The notes beneath the pieces were generated by a model, which did not search any database, was not told the DNA's origin, and saw only the letters and a list, made by a program, of their open reading frames with translations. Source: Planctomycetota bacterium (GTDB taxonomy: Bacteria; Planctomycetota; Planctomycetia; Pirellulales; Pirellulaceae). Taken from it: 64,000 nucleotides of DNA. The stretch spans positions 1 to 64,000 of the forward strand of contig JABAAE010000015.1 of NCBI GenBank assembly GCA_014238905.1. The letters run 5' to 3'. Of the stretch, positions 26,086 to 35,231 are shown in pieces. Numbering within the stretch: the first letter of the stretch is position 1; every line of letters begins with the position of its first letter. The translations under genes and the position numbers were made by a program.

Positions 26086-26592
26086 TCAATCATCTGATTT
26101 CAGGGCGTCCGTTGGGAGAGGAATCCCTTTGATTTTGCCGTCACAAACCATCGTTTTGCCAACATATCCTTGAAAATAACAGATAATCATGGCACCAAAT
26201 CGGACCTTTTCCTGCCGCAACATCACAACAAATCGATCGCCAGGCCGAACAACATTGCGAAACCTGATTTCTTCCAATCCGCCCAAACCAACAACCTCCG
26301 CCCCCAACAAATCGAATTTTGTACAGAGATAGGACGAAAGCTGCGCAGCGATTTCGCACATCACAACCCCCGGCATCACTGGCATTCCAGGCATATGTCC
26401 ACTCACCCAGAATTCGTTATCGGTGGCGTCCTTGTACCCCACACAAATTCGCTTTTCACTGTCTTCGTAAAGAATTCCATCTAATTGCTGCATTTCAAAC
26501 CGCTGTGGATTGACCGCCAGGATATCATCCTTTGTTGCAATGGTTTGATTCACATCGAACATCGAAAAGTCGACGACTTGGTTTTTGGCCAC
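26086..26592 (-). CDS. FabZ-like 3-hydroxyacyl-ACP dehydratase
   Basis: Hot-dog-fold protein close to FabZ/FabA. Core residues GHMPGMPVMPGVVMCEIAAQ at about 65-84 contain the catalytic His and Glu positions of the FabZ motif, so it can be active in fatty acid synthesis or in making a particular hydroxyacyl product. It has 168 aa against about 145 for FabZ, with a longer N-terminus. Start is a GTG at 26592 with AAGGAAG upstream. It lies 43 bases downstream of the SecA-like gene on the same strand, so both may be on one transcript. A second role, for instance in a specialised acyl pathway, cannot be excluded. Confidence 0.82.
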   Translation of the reverse strand: MAKNQVVDFSMFDVNQTIATKDDILAVNPQRFEMQQLDGILYEDSEKRICVGYKDATDNEFWVSGHMPGMPVMPGVVMCEIAAQLSSYLCTKFDLLGAEVVGLGGLEEIRFRNVVRPGDRFVVMLRQEKVRFGAMIICYFQGYVGKTMVCDGKIKGIPLPTDALKSDD

Positions 26593-26635
26593 TGTTATCT
26601 TCCTTTTAAGAATGGCAAGACATTTTTATAATGGC

Positions 26636-28558
26636 TTATCCCAAAGATTCCAAGAATGGGTCTTGTCCCATTTGAACCTGAATCTTTCTGCGTTGCTTAT
26701 CTACGTAAAGCATTTGTTTACGTGATTTAAAATAATTTTTTTCGATCTTTTGCTGGGCACCTCGAAAAAGCCGAGCCAAGTGATCAAAGCGGCCTTGAGT
26801 TCCTACACCTTTCTTTTTGAGGGCTTCATAACGCTCAACGCCGTAACCCTCTTTCAAAATATCGTCTTCCAAAGACAAGAATATTTGAAAACTACCAGGA
26901 TCTCCCTGCCGACCGCAGCGTCCAATCAATTGCCGATCAATTCTCGCCGATTCATGCATTTCGGTGCAAATGACATGCAAACCACCTTGGTTGAGGACTT
27001 TTGGTGACGGCTGAATATCGGTTCCGCGGCCAGCCATATTCGTAGCCACGGTAACACGGTTTTCCTCACCAGCTTTCGCTATGATGCCATTCTCATCTGC
27101 GGTGTGCCGTGCATTCAAGACCAAATGGGCGACATTGGCCTCGTTTAGTTTTTCCGAAAGGTATTCGGACTTATCAATCGATCGAGTTCCTACAAGCACC
27201 GGCCGTCCCTCAACATGCAGCTTGGCAATCTGCCGAACTATCGCATCCCATTTCGCTTCAGAATTCCCAAAGACCTGGTCAGGCAATCTCGACCGATTGG
27301 GTGGCTTATGAGTGGGAATAACTGCCACGCTGGTATTGTAAATCTTATAAAGCTCCAGCGCCGACGTGGCCGCCGTCCCGGTCATCCCCGCCAGACGATT
27401 ATATCTCAGAAAAAAATCCTGAATTGTCACTTTGGCCGCATCACCGGTATCAACAGAAACAGGCACACCTTCCCGGGCCTCAATCGCCTGATGAATTCCG
27501 GCACGCCATTTTCTCCCCTCGGCGAGCCTGCCGGTAAACTCATCGACGATGACAATCTCGTCGTTCCGCACAACGTAGTGCCGATCTTTCTGGTACTCTC
27601 GTGCTACCAGAATGGCGCGTTCCACCTGCTCGTAGATGTCAATCATACCAAAGGTATTCAATTCATCCGGAAAAGAAAGAGAACGCAGTAGCTTTCGCCC
27701 GTCTTCGTTCAACGTCACCGACCGTGGTTTATGTTTAAACTCAAAATGCGTCGTCTCTTCAAACCGCTCAGCAACTGCGGCCGAAAAGCTGTAGAGCACT
27801 TCCATAGCAGTCTCCGAGCCACCCGGCAGGGAACTGACAATCAGCGGTGTACGGGCTTCGTCAATCAGGATGCTGTCGGCTTCATCCACAATGATGTAAT
27901 TCAACTGGCGTTGTACAGGCTGAGATTCGCTTGGCGACTCATCGTCATTCGCTAACGCATCGAGAACTAGCGCCTGTCCCTCTTTGACCCTTCTCAGCAA
28001 GAGTCGGTCTCTAAGAAAATCAAAGCCCAGTTCTTTAGCAGTTGAGTAGGTGACGTCAGCCCGATAAGCAGTTTGCCGCTGTGGCCGCGGAGTATGCGAT
28101 TGCACAACCCCCACGCTCAATCCCAACCCTTCAAAAAGTGGTTTCATCAATTCCGCATCGCGACCAGCCAGATAATCATTGGAAGTCGCCAGATGGGCTC
28201 CCGCTCCTGTAAGCGAGGCAAGATACAGAGGTAATGTTGCTGTTAACGTCTTGCCTTCTCCGGTCTGCATTTCCGCAATACATCCTTCGTGTAAGGCAAT
28301 CCCTCCCAAAATTTGAACATCATAATGGCGCATCGAAACAAAACGGCGACCAGCCTCCCTTACCAAGGCAAATGCTTCTGGCAAAAGATGATCCAGTGCT
28401 TCACCACTGTTGGCGCGGTAACGGATTGCCAAGCTCTCTTTGCGAAGATCTCGATCCGATAAAGAGGCAAAACTGCTTTCCAGAGAGTCAATCTCCCGGA
28501 CCCTCGATTGCCATTTTCCGAAGTTTCCGGATTTGATCGCGAAAAAACGAGCAAGCAA
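26636..28558 (-). CDS. Short SecA-like preprotein translocase ATPase
   Basis: DEAD-motor ATPase of the SecA family. NBD1 with Walker A MQTGEGKT (97-104), DEAD box VDEADSILIDEARTPLI (224-240), the preprotein cross-linking domain at about 240-350, and NBD2 with MTGTAA, LVGTRSIDKSEYLSEKL and NMAGRGTDI plus IGRCGRQGDPGS are all intact. The protein ends at 640 aa soon after the first scaffold helix (FRGAQQKIEKNYFKSRKQML), so the helical wing, most of the scaffold and the zinc-binding tail of housekeeping SecA (about 900 aa) are missing. TTG start at 28558 with GGAAAG upstream. It is probably an accessory SecA; the FabZ-like gene follows. Confidence 0.9.
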   Translation of the reverse strand: MLARFFAIKSGNFGKWQSRVREIDSLESSFASLSDRDLRKESLAIRYRANSGEALDHLLPEAFALVREAGRRFVSMRHYDVQILGGIALHEGCIAEMQTGEGKTLTATLPLYLASLTGAGAHLATSNDYLAGRDAELMKPLFEGLGLSVGVVQSHTPRPQRQTAYRADVTYSTAKELGFDFLRDRLLLRRVKEGQALVLDALANDDESPSESQPVQRQLNYIIVDEADSILIDEARTPLIVSSLPGGSETAMEVLYSFSAAVAERFEETTHFEFKHKPRSVTLNEDGRKLLRSLSFPDELNTFGMIDIYEQVERAILVAREYQKDRHYVVRNDEIVIVDEFTGRLAEGRKWRAGIHQAIEAREGVPVSVDTGDAAKVTIQDFFLRYNRLAGMTGTAATSALELYKIYNTSVAVIPTHKPPNRSRLPDQVFGNSEAKWDAIVRQIAKLHVEGRPVLVGTRSIDKSEYLSEKLNEANVAHLVLNARHTADENGIIAKAGEENRVTVATNMAGRGTDIQPSPKVLNQGGLHVICTEMHESARIDRQLIGRCGRQGDPGSFQIFLSLEDDILKEGYGVERYEALKKKGVGTQGRFDHLARLFRGAQQKIEKNYFKSRKQMLYVDKQRRKIQVQMGQDPFLESLG

Positions 28559-28706
28559 GATTCACTTTCCAGAAACTAGAATGGAAACGACCCTTGTTCG
28601 ACACAAGTGTCCTCAACAGGATCTAAAAGATCCAATGTTCTCGGCAACTTCAACGGTTGAATACCAAGCATGCCTCAACAGAACCTCTCTGAAAAAGCGA
28701 CTTCCT

Positions 28707-29219
28707 TCACTCATCCGATGTTGAAAATGAATCCATTGAAGGGGATAAAACGGCAGCCAATTGCGGCTGAGTGTCAACATGATCAATCTTCATATTCTGT
28801 CCTGTCGCCCCCAATTGCGTGGACTGGGACGCGATAATTACATCGGATCGAGCATCCTCACCAAGGTTCGCCTTGGAAACCCATTCCGTTGTCGTTGGCT
28901 GATTAAGCGACGCCGTCGGCTGCCAATTGCTTTTGGAAGTAGAACCGGCAGGACCTTGAGGTGGAGGGGGATAACCAGGATAGCCTTGACTGGGATTTGC
29001 GTATGGATTGGGGGGGTAAATACCATTGGCAGGAGCACCGTAATAGGGATCCGTTCGGCCAGTCGCCGGATTAAACGTCCCGGTTCCTGGTGGATTTACA
29101 CATGGATTGCCATACATTCCATAAGGATTGTAGGTCGGGTAAGGCGCCCTACACCCAATTGCGATCGAACCCAGCATTAAAACGCTTAAAAACAGATACG
29201 AAAACCATCGACGGGACAT
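28707..29219 (-). CDS. Proline/tyrosine-rich lipoprotein, hypothetical
   Basis: Unrecognised exported protein. The ATG at 29219 (not the open frame further upstream) follows AAGGA and gives a signal peptide ending at GSIAIGC, Cys23, a lipobox. Residues about 24-90 are rich in Pro, Tyr, Gly and Asn (YPTYNPYGMYGNP, YPGYPPPPQGP), typical of disordered surface or envelope proteins. The C-terminal half is Ser/Thr/Gln-rich. It lies 148 bases downstream of the SecA-like gene start, divergently with nothing between, and upstream on the same strand are the DUF11-like and shared-domain proteins, so all three may form an envelope-protein locus. Confidence 0.7.
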   Translation of the reverse strand: MSRRWFSYLFLSVLMLGSIAIGCRAPYPTYNPYGMYGNPCVNPPGTGTFNPATGRTDPYYGAPANGIYPPNPYANPSQGYPGYPPPPQGPAGSTSKSNWQPTASLNQPTTTEWVSKANLGEDARSDVIIASQSTQLGATGQNMKIDHVDTQPQLAAVLSPSMDSFSTSDE

Positions 29220-29719
29220 TCCAAACCATCCTTTTCGGCAATAGAAAAGCAATTCCAAGTTCACCAACACTGACCGACTAGGCACATTCGAGTTGGCATT
29301 TGTTTCAACAAAGATGCTTAATACGCGACCTCATCGAACGAATCACTTCGCTAGCAACCGCGGCATGCATCTCAACGTTCCACGTAGCGGATTTATTAGC
29401 GAATCCAGTCCGAAATAAAATCCGTTTTCGTTCAGGACGCATACGGTAGAAAAGATTGGCCTCCACACCAAGATTGATTTCTTGAGTGTTTTTGGTGTTT
29501 TAAGAATTTCTTCACTAAAAAGGAAGCAAAAAACTAGGGTAACGCCACCACGCCGCTACCAGCAATTAGAAAAACGCTTCCACCGAAGCGAAAATCTGAA
29601 ATGGTAAATACCTGGCTATCGTTCACCAAGCCGGCTCCATGGTCCCGGGTCTCCTCCCGTAGCGACCAAGTGTGCATCGGCAGAATGACTGCACCTGTGG
29701 CATTACCGAATCAGTTGGG
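29220..29719. other. Non-coding gap, nothing identified
   Basis: About 500 bases between two minus-strand exported-protein genes. It holds no ORF of merit and no terminator with a T-tract. The promoter of the downstream lipoprotein gene should lie at about 29225-29350, but no clear -35/-10 pair is seen. Confidence 0.45.
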
Positions 29720-31354
29720 TTATCGCACCTTACATTGAAAGCGAATGATCCCGCCTTGCCCCGGTGGGAGAGGAGCATCAATTTCCCACCTGAGCAACAA
29801 TGAATCTTTTTCATTAGCCTGCGTCAGAAAGTCGTGCTTTAAATCACAAGAGGAAGACCCTTCGACCAATTCAAGACGCGTCGTTAAGTTGTCCACGATC
29901 GTGACGTTTCCCACTGTTTTTGTTCCCACATTATCAAATCGAAGGGTAAACTCGACCATTTCGCCCGGCTTTGCATCACTTTTGTTGCAGACCTTAACGA
30001 TTCTTACCTTGGAAGAACCGGGGATGGGTTTATCCCGCACCAACTCCTGAGCGCTTTGAACCCGCTTGGCCACGTTACTTGTCTTATTATCAACCACCAC
30101 TTGGATTGCCGTATAATGATCCCATTCCTGTGCCGCCTGTAGTCCTATGTTAAGCCGAAGAACCTCTGCATTATCCATTTTCCCCATCGCCACGATTTGG
30201 AAGTCTTCGTAGAGCTTCAAGTAGGAAAAAACTCCTCGAGGTGAAACAATATTTTCCGCCCGAACGCCACGGGTTCGATCACGAAAAATGCTTGCTGTTT
30301 TGGTCGTCAACGCACCTCGAGGCTGCACTTGTTGCATTGACGTTCCCACGAAGTCTAAACGCTTACGCTTCACCAGCCCCTCCTGATTACCAACTCCCAT
30401 AAACTGTTCGTTTTGATGGGTAATAATCAAGCCGTACGATTTCTGAATCGCTGCAAAACGAGGCGAATAAATCGGCACACGATTAGTCGCCGCGACGTTT
30501 CTCTGTCCGTCCAAAGTGTCAAAATGAACGATAGTATCCTCAATATCAACGCCTCGCAGTGAAAAATCGGCACCGACAATCGTCTTCCTGTTTTTATCGC
30601 CACCATCAAAAAGGTATTCATCCAAAGGCCACGGCTCTCCGATGGGGGATTTCCTGGAACCGTCACCGGTCGGCGGGACTTCCAATTTGGCGTAGTCCAT
30701 CACTTGAGGAGCACCAAAATCGCTAATCGCTTCAAAGTCTGGGGTCCTTGACCCAAGCCTGAGAATTGCAATCGGTCTTCCGAGATTTTCCGCTTCGGTA
30801 AGAGGGTCTTCACCTGCTCCGACCCGCAGAGTACGTTGCTCGCCCTTAATTTTGGCAACAGGAAGCGCCTGTCTTGGATTTTCAACATAGACCACTTTGG
30901 TAATTAGTTTCCCGTTCAATGCGTCAACAAGATCATCGTGCGTAATTCGAATCGGTACTGGAAAATCCAGAAATTTTTCACGGCTGGGATAAAGACGATC
31001 GATCACTTCAAGGGAGGGAAAAAGCTCTAGCCCCTCAAAGTTACTGATAGAAGTGACCTTGAATCGATAAACGCTTCCAATCCGAAGCCCAACTTTCACC
31101 TTGGCTAATCGAGGTTCAATGAACTTTCCTTTTTCCAAAAAAGCGACTCGCGCAGCCGCTGGCACATGCAGTTCGATTGGTTGGGAATAACCAAATACAT
31201 TTTGTCGCCGGGACTTTGTCGATTGTCCGACGGCGCCGGGAACCATGTCCCCCCGCATCTGGAGATGATTCTGAGCCGTCCCCTGGTCGCTCAAAAACAG
31301 TGACAACATTGCCGCCATCAAAATGAAATGTTCGATTCGCTTCATCAGGGTCAT
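29720..31354 (-). CDS. Exported protein with shared N-terminal domain and C-terminal DUF11 domain
   Basis: Secreted protein. It starts at the ATG at 31354 (a further ATG lies at 31345, and an upstream TTG at 31366 is less likely); the signal peptide ends near SDQGTAQ. Residues about 55-195 hold a domain also found in the lipoprotein coded upstream at 31561-32658: FPSLEV, TKVVYV, GEDPLTEA and AILRLG correspond to YPSLEV, TKVIYI, GVDPIVEA and AIVRMG there. Residues about 440-544 match a DUF11/CARDB-like beta domain (CNKSDAKPGEMVEFTLRFDN, VGNVTIVDNL, LRWEIDAPLPPGQGG), common in planctomycete surface proteins. The middle part is unassigned. No catalytic motif is seen. Confidence 0.78.
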   Translation of the reverse strand: MTLMKRIEHFILMAAMLSLFLSDQGTAQNHLQMRGDMVPGAVGQSTKSRRQNVFGYSQPIELHVPAAARVAFLEKGKFIEPRLAKVKVGLRIGSVYRFKVTSISNFEGLELFPSLEVIDRLYPSREKFLDFPVPIRITHDDLVDALNGKLITKVVYVENPRQALPVAKIKGEQRTLRVGAGEDPLTEAENLGRPIAILRLGSRTPDFEAISDFGAPQVMDYAKLEVPPTGDGSRKSPIGEPWPLDEYLFDGGDKNRKTIVGADFSLRGVDIEDTIVHFDTLDGQRNVAATNRVPIYSPRFAAIQKSYGLIITHQNEQFMGVGNQEGLVKRKRLDFVGTSMQQVQPRGALTTKTASIFRDRTRGVRAENIVSPRGVFSYLKLYEDFQIVAMGKMDNAEVLRLNIGLQAAQEWDHYTAIQVVVDNKTSNVAKRVQSAQELVRDKPIPGSSKVRIVKVCNKSDAKPGEMVEFTLRFDNVGTKTVGNVTIVDNLTTRLELVEGSSSCDLKHDFLTQANEKDSLLLRWEIDAPLPPGQGGIIRFQCKVR

Positions 31355-31501
31355 ACCACTGTTCAATTCGAAATATTGCTCGAGTTACTTGGAGATCCTG
31401 ATCTTTTGATCAAAATCCTGCTGGTCAGTATTATTTATTGAATTGAAAACGTTATTTCAATTCATTACAGGTTCAGGCTTCAACAAAATCCCTATGAACA
31501 A

Positions 31502-31528
31502 AGCCGCGTGAGAAATCTCGACGCGGCT
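31502..31528 (-). terminator. Hairpin terminator candidate after the lipoprotein gene
   Basis: 8-base perfect inverted repeat AGCCGCGT/ACGCGGCT with an 11-base loop, 33 bases beyond the stop of the minus-strand lipoprotein gene and followed on that strand by TTGTT. It has a strong GC stem but a poor T-tract. Confidence 0.5.
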
Positions 31529-31560
31529 CTGAATATCCCCCGTTTCAAAGCAGCACCGAG

Positions 31561-32658
31561 TTAGTCGCTGATGGTGCCATATTGCATGTTCTGTGGAGGC
31601 TGCTGATTGAGATGAGATCTTCGAACATTTCTTTCACGAATCAAAATCCGATCAGCGGGCCGTGGATAACTAAACCCCGGTGACTGCTGGACATGGATGT
31701 TAAGCCGCGAGGTCGGTTCTGGAATCTGATGGGCAGTGTGATTGTGAATGGTGTGCTGCTGCAAACCAGCCGGCATTCCCAACGGAAGATGTGGAGGACC
31801 TGGCAGACCAATTGGTGTGGCAGTTATTGGCATGCCGTAAGCCGGTGCCGTTACTCCAGAAACGTAGTTGGGCGACATTCCCTGGCCGAAAGGGGCTGGT
31901 GCTCCGCCATTCTGACGCATTAATTTCGCACCGTAGGAGTCAAAGTGCCCAGCCTGCTGAACATCTGTCTCTGCAGCACCATCTCCCTCAAGCTCTTTGT
32001 TACCCATCCGAACGATAGCCAAGATTGATCCCCTGCGATCAGCTTCAACAATGGGATCCACACCTGGATCGAGTCGGGTGCTCACTAGAGTATCAACTCC
32101 AGCGATGGCCAATTCCTGAAATTCGGGATCTGGAATATAAATGACTTTGGTGACAAAATTACCGGAAATCACTTGAGTAAAGTCTTCATTGGTGAATTGC
32201 ACCGGGATAGCCGAGTGAGCAACAAATGCCGACGTCCTTGGCGTAACCGGTCCGACTTCAAGACTGGGATAGAGCGTTTTGTCTTCAAATCCCTCGATAT
32301 TGGAGATCTTCAAGCGAAAAATTCCGCCCTGAACGAAGCTCTGTTTGAAGGGAACAATATGGGCTGAGCTATCATACTTGCCCACATTGGAGACATCCCA
32401 CTTGACCTCCGCTGAATCCGGATCGGTAAACCAAACCTGTACAGTCGGAGCGGCTGCTGGGCTCATCCCAGGCGGGATCATCGGTGGAATGACACCTGGC
32501 CCCGGGCCTTCAACACCTGGACCGGGATGCATTAGCATTTGAGCCGGTGGCAGGTTGTGCTCAATTGGTAAACCACTGCGTGCTGCCGGAATGCTACAAC
32601 CGACGGCGACAATGGCCAATGTCAGGAACAGCGTCCCCAACGTCAAACGAATAGACAT
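31561..32658 (-). CDS. Lipoprotein sharing a domain with the downstream DUF11 protein
   Basis: Exported lipoprotein of unknown function. The ATG at 32658 has a run of G (GGGGGG) as ribosome site and begins MSIRLTLGTLFLTLAIVAVGC, giving Cys21 in a lipobox. A Pro/Gly/Met-rich linker follows at about residues 38-72 (PGPGVEGPGPGVIPPMIPPG). Residues about 75-230 are the domain shared with the neighbour at 29720-31354. The C-terminus (about 250-365) is Gly/Pro/His-rich, low complexity. A hairpin follows the stop. I know no characterised homologue. Confidence 0.75.
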   Translation of the reverse strand: MSIRLTLGTLFLTLAIVAVGCSIPAARSGLPIEHNLPPAQMLMHPGPGVEGPGPGVIPPMIPPGMSPAAAPTVQVWFTDPDSAEVKWDVSNVGKYDSSAHIVPFKQSFVQGGIFRLKISNIEGFEDKTLYPSLEVGPVTPRTSAFVAHSAIPVQFTNEDFTQVISGNFVTKVIYIPDPEFQELAIAGVDTLVSTRLDPGVDPIVEADRRGSILAIVRMGNKELEGDGAAETDVQQAGHFDSYGAKLMRQNGGAPAPFGQGMSPNYVSGVTAPAYGMPITATPIGLPGPPHLPLGMPAGLQQHTIHNHTAHQIPEPTSRLNIHVQQSPGFSYPRPADRILIRERNVRRSHLNQQPPQNMQYGTISD

Positions 32659-32952
32659 AGTTTCCCCCCTACGCAATGAATTCTTGGCGTTTTATTCTGC
32701 TGAAATTTGATGGTCAAAGTTTTGACAACGCATGTTCGCAGCTTAACCACGCCAACTGAATCGCCATTGGCATCGACCGCAATCTTAAACGCGATTATGA
32801 TTTCGCGTTGACGACGGTCACTTTCAATTGGATGCAAATTGTCCCTAGAGCGTTCTCGCGCAGACATTGCGGGAGAAAAAGTACTCTGTGAACTATGTTC
32901 GGCGCCAAACATCAAGAATCTTTGGAAAAATCCGCATAACCGGTCGACGAAG

Positions 32953-33999
32953 ATGAAATTAAGCCAACTCGAACCGCTATCCTTTGCTACCTTCGCAGTG
33001 CTAGCTGCGATTGTTTTTTTTGGTTTTCGGTCCCAGTGGATCGATGCTCGCGACCCTAATCAGACCCTCAACCCTCCTTCGAGCAGCGACCCAACACCGT
33101 CTAAATCGGAGCCTGTGTCAGCCACCCCGAAAACTGTCGGGCCTAACAAGCAACTCAATTCTGCCCAAGTGATTATTCAGGATTCGATTCGATTCCTGCG
33201 GTCCAAAAGCATCGCGTCGGATATCCGGCAAAGAGGCTTCCTTTTTGAAAAGGAAATTCTGTCCAGCGGAACATACCTCCAATCAGAGGATGGTCATTCC
33301 TCTCGTCTGGAACTGGAAATGGAAACTGAACAGCTTCAACTGAAACTTCGATTATTCAATGATGGCGTTTACTTCTACCGGCAAATTTTCCCCAATAGCG
33401 TGGACGCTGTTAAGACTCCCCAGCAGTCCACATCCAACGGCACATTCGATCCTCGCAACAACGAGGTCATTCGAAGAATCGAACGCATTCATATGCGTGC
33501 GGTCAACAATAAGTTTTCGAACCATGCCGTCTGGCCCGGTCATTGGATATCCTATGGCGGCCTTTACCATTTTGTGGATCAATTCCGACGATGTTTTTCA
33601 ATTTCAAAGACTAAAAATAAGATCAGAAACGGGAGTGAATATGTAGTCGTCAAGGGTGTTTGGAAACCGGAAAATTTGGCGGTCTTAATCCCCCAACAAA
33701 AGCGGTCTATCCTGTCAGACAATTCTCTGAAATGGGACCAAATTCCACCACAAATCCCAATGGAGATAGAAATCTGGTTCCACTCTGTTGGACCAGTAAA
33801 GTCACATCCCTTTCGCATCATCTTCTATCGCCCCGAGAAGGAAGTCCTTGAAGGTTACAAGCAGATTCCAATTTTGGTAACTGAATTTTCAAATACACGA
33901 ATTATTGAAAAACCTGACAGTTCATTGTTTCAATTCAATGCAGATGAAAACGAAGTCCACGACATCACAGAAGATTTCTTTCATGCGATCCATCATTGA
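32953..33999 (+). CDS. Hypothetical exported/anchored protein
   Basis: Unrecognised. The frame is open from a TTG at 32839, but the ATG at 32953 begins a protein whose first 30 residues include a hydrophobic segment (FATFAVLAAIVFFGF), so I start there. Residues about 35-70 are a Pro/Ser/Thr-rich linker, and the rest (about 75-348) has the alternating beta pattern of a LolA-like or DUF1571-like periplasmic fold (LELEMETEQLQLKLRLFNDG, IRNGSEYVVVKGVWKPENL, IEIWFHS), which is only suggestive. It stands alone, divergent from the lipoprotein at 31561-32658. Confidence 0.6.
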   Translation: MKLSQLEPLSFATFAVLAAIVFFGFRSQWIDARDPNQTLNPPSSSDPTPSKSEPVSATPKTVGPNKQLNSAQVIIQDSIRFLRSKSIASDIRQRGFLFEKEILSSGTYLQSEDGHSSRLELEMETEQLQLKLRLFNDGVYFYRQIFPNSVDAVKTPQQSTSNGTFDPRNNEVIRRIERIHMRAVNNKFSNHAVWPGHWISYGGLYHFVDQFRRCFSISKTKNKIRNGSEYVVVKGVWKPENLAVLIPQQKRSILSDNSLKWDQIPPQIPMEIEIWFHSVGPVKSHPFRIIFYRPEKEVLEGYKQIPILVTEFSNTRIIEKPDSSLFQFNADENEVHDITEDFFHAIHH

Positions 34000-34541
34000 G
34001 TTGCCTGCCAACGCCTAACGCAGGATTGAGCCCCCCTGCAAAGATATCTCCCGTTTGGGATTTTCGTTTCTTTGCTGATGCAACGTGCAAACCATTGATG
34101 TTTGCCTTCTGTGGAAAAACAACGCCGCATTTCTTGGATCACTTCCATGTGATCTCGTTTCATATTGGTTCAAGGACAGGCAACTTGGCCGAATTGGATC
34201 CCATGCGGATGCCCTACAGCGGTATTCGATCCGGAAATGACTAATCCAGAATACATCGTTCTTGATGCGGTCCACAGGGAATGGAAGAGGCTTGGATTCT
34301 GCGGACATCTAGTAGAAGACTTTCATGCCTTGGATTCTTTCATGCCATGGGATCTTGGGTAGCGATTGCGTTGAGGATTTGTTCTGTTATTCCATGTCAG
34401 GGACATTAGAGCTATTGAAGAGATGATGTTCATGCACAAGTCAATCATTGAAACATTTCTTTTGACATTTCCCATACTGGTAACTGCAGACATACTGCCC
34501 CACGTTCCGGTCACCATTTCCAATTATCTTGATCAACCATC
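34000..34541. other. Non-coding gap; possible gene remnants
   Basis: The 542 bases between the hypothetical exported protein and dtd have no complete gene. A plus-strand stretch within 34165-34362 (NPEYIVLDAVHREWKRLGF and VEDFHALDSFMPWDLG) reads like the C-terminus of some protein, but has no recognisable N-terminus. A local repeat (CTTTCATGCCTTGG / CTTTCATGCCATGG) lies at about 34319-34348. Confidence 0.3.
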
Positions 34542-34991
34542 ATGAGAGCCATCGTCCAACGAGTTTCCAAAGCCAGCGTGGAAGTAGATCAATGTCTCAT
34601 TAGCAAAATTGGCCATGGTCTTTTGGTTCTCTTGGGCGTTGCTGCCACGGATACCGAAGTAGACGCGGTTTATCTGGCAGATAAAATCGTCGGACTCAGG
34701 GTTTTTGACGACGATAATGGAAAAATGAACTTATCTGTGCAGGACACCGGTGGCAGCATTCTGGTTGTGAGCCAATTCACGCTATTGGGCGATGCGAGAA
34801 AAGGAAGACGTCCTTCGTTCATCGCCGCGGCAGAACCTGAATTGGGGAATCAGCTCTACGAGCGATTTGCGATGGAGTTGGCGTCTCGGGGTGTTGACAC
34901 CCACACGGGGAAATTCAAAGCGATGATGGAAATTGAATTGGTAAACCAGGGACCGGTGACAATACTGCTGGATAGCCAAAAAGAATTCTAG
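34542..34991 (+). CDS. dtd: D-aminoacyl-tRNA deacylase
   Basis: Proofreading enzyme that hydrolyses D-amino acids from mischarged tRNA; cytoplasmic homodimer. Family motifs are present: MRAIVQRVSKASVEV at the N-terminus, the SQFTLLGDARKGRRPSF block (residues 77-93) and the C-terminal NQGPVTI (135-141), whose Gly-Pro segment is the cross-subunit chirality-reading motif. Length 149 aa is standard. ATG at 34542. It is a single gene. Confidence 0.97.
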   Translation: MRAIVQRVSKASVEVDQCLISKIGHGLLVLLGVAATDTEVDAVYLADKIVGLRVFDDDNGKMNLSVQDTGGSILVVSQFTLLGDARKGRRPSFIAAAEPELGNQLYERFAMELASRGVDTHTGKFKAMMEIELVNQGPVTILLDSQKEF

Positions 34992-35231
34992 GCTGCCTTG
35001 TCCCAGACGCCCCACCTAATCCAGTTGATTTTGTCACGACTGAATGGGAATGTGTTGTTCGTTCATTCTCTGATTTGAAACCGCGACAGCCAAATCGTCT
35101 GATAAACAACCCCCTCGATGTAGCCAATCAAAAAGTCCTGCCTCATTACCATTGCCACCAACCTGACCATTGTTCACCGCGACGAAAACGTGTCATAATT
35201 GTTTTACAAATCACCATTTGACGGGAGATCC

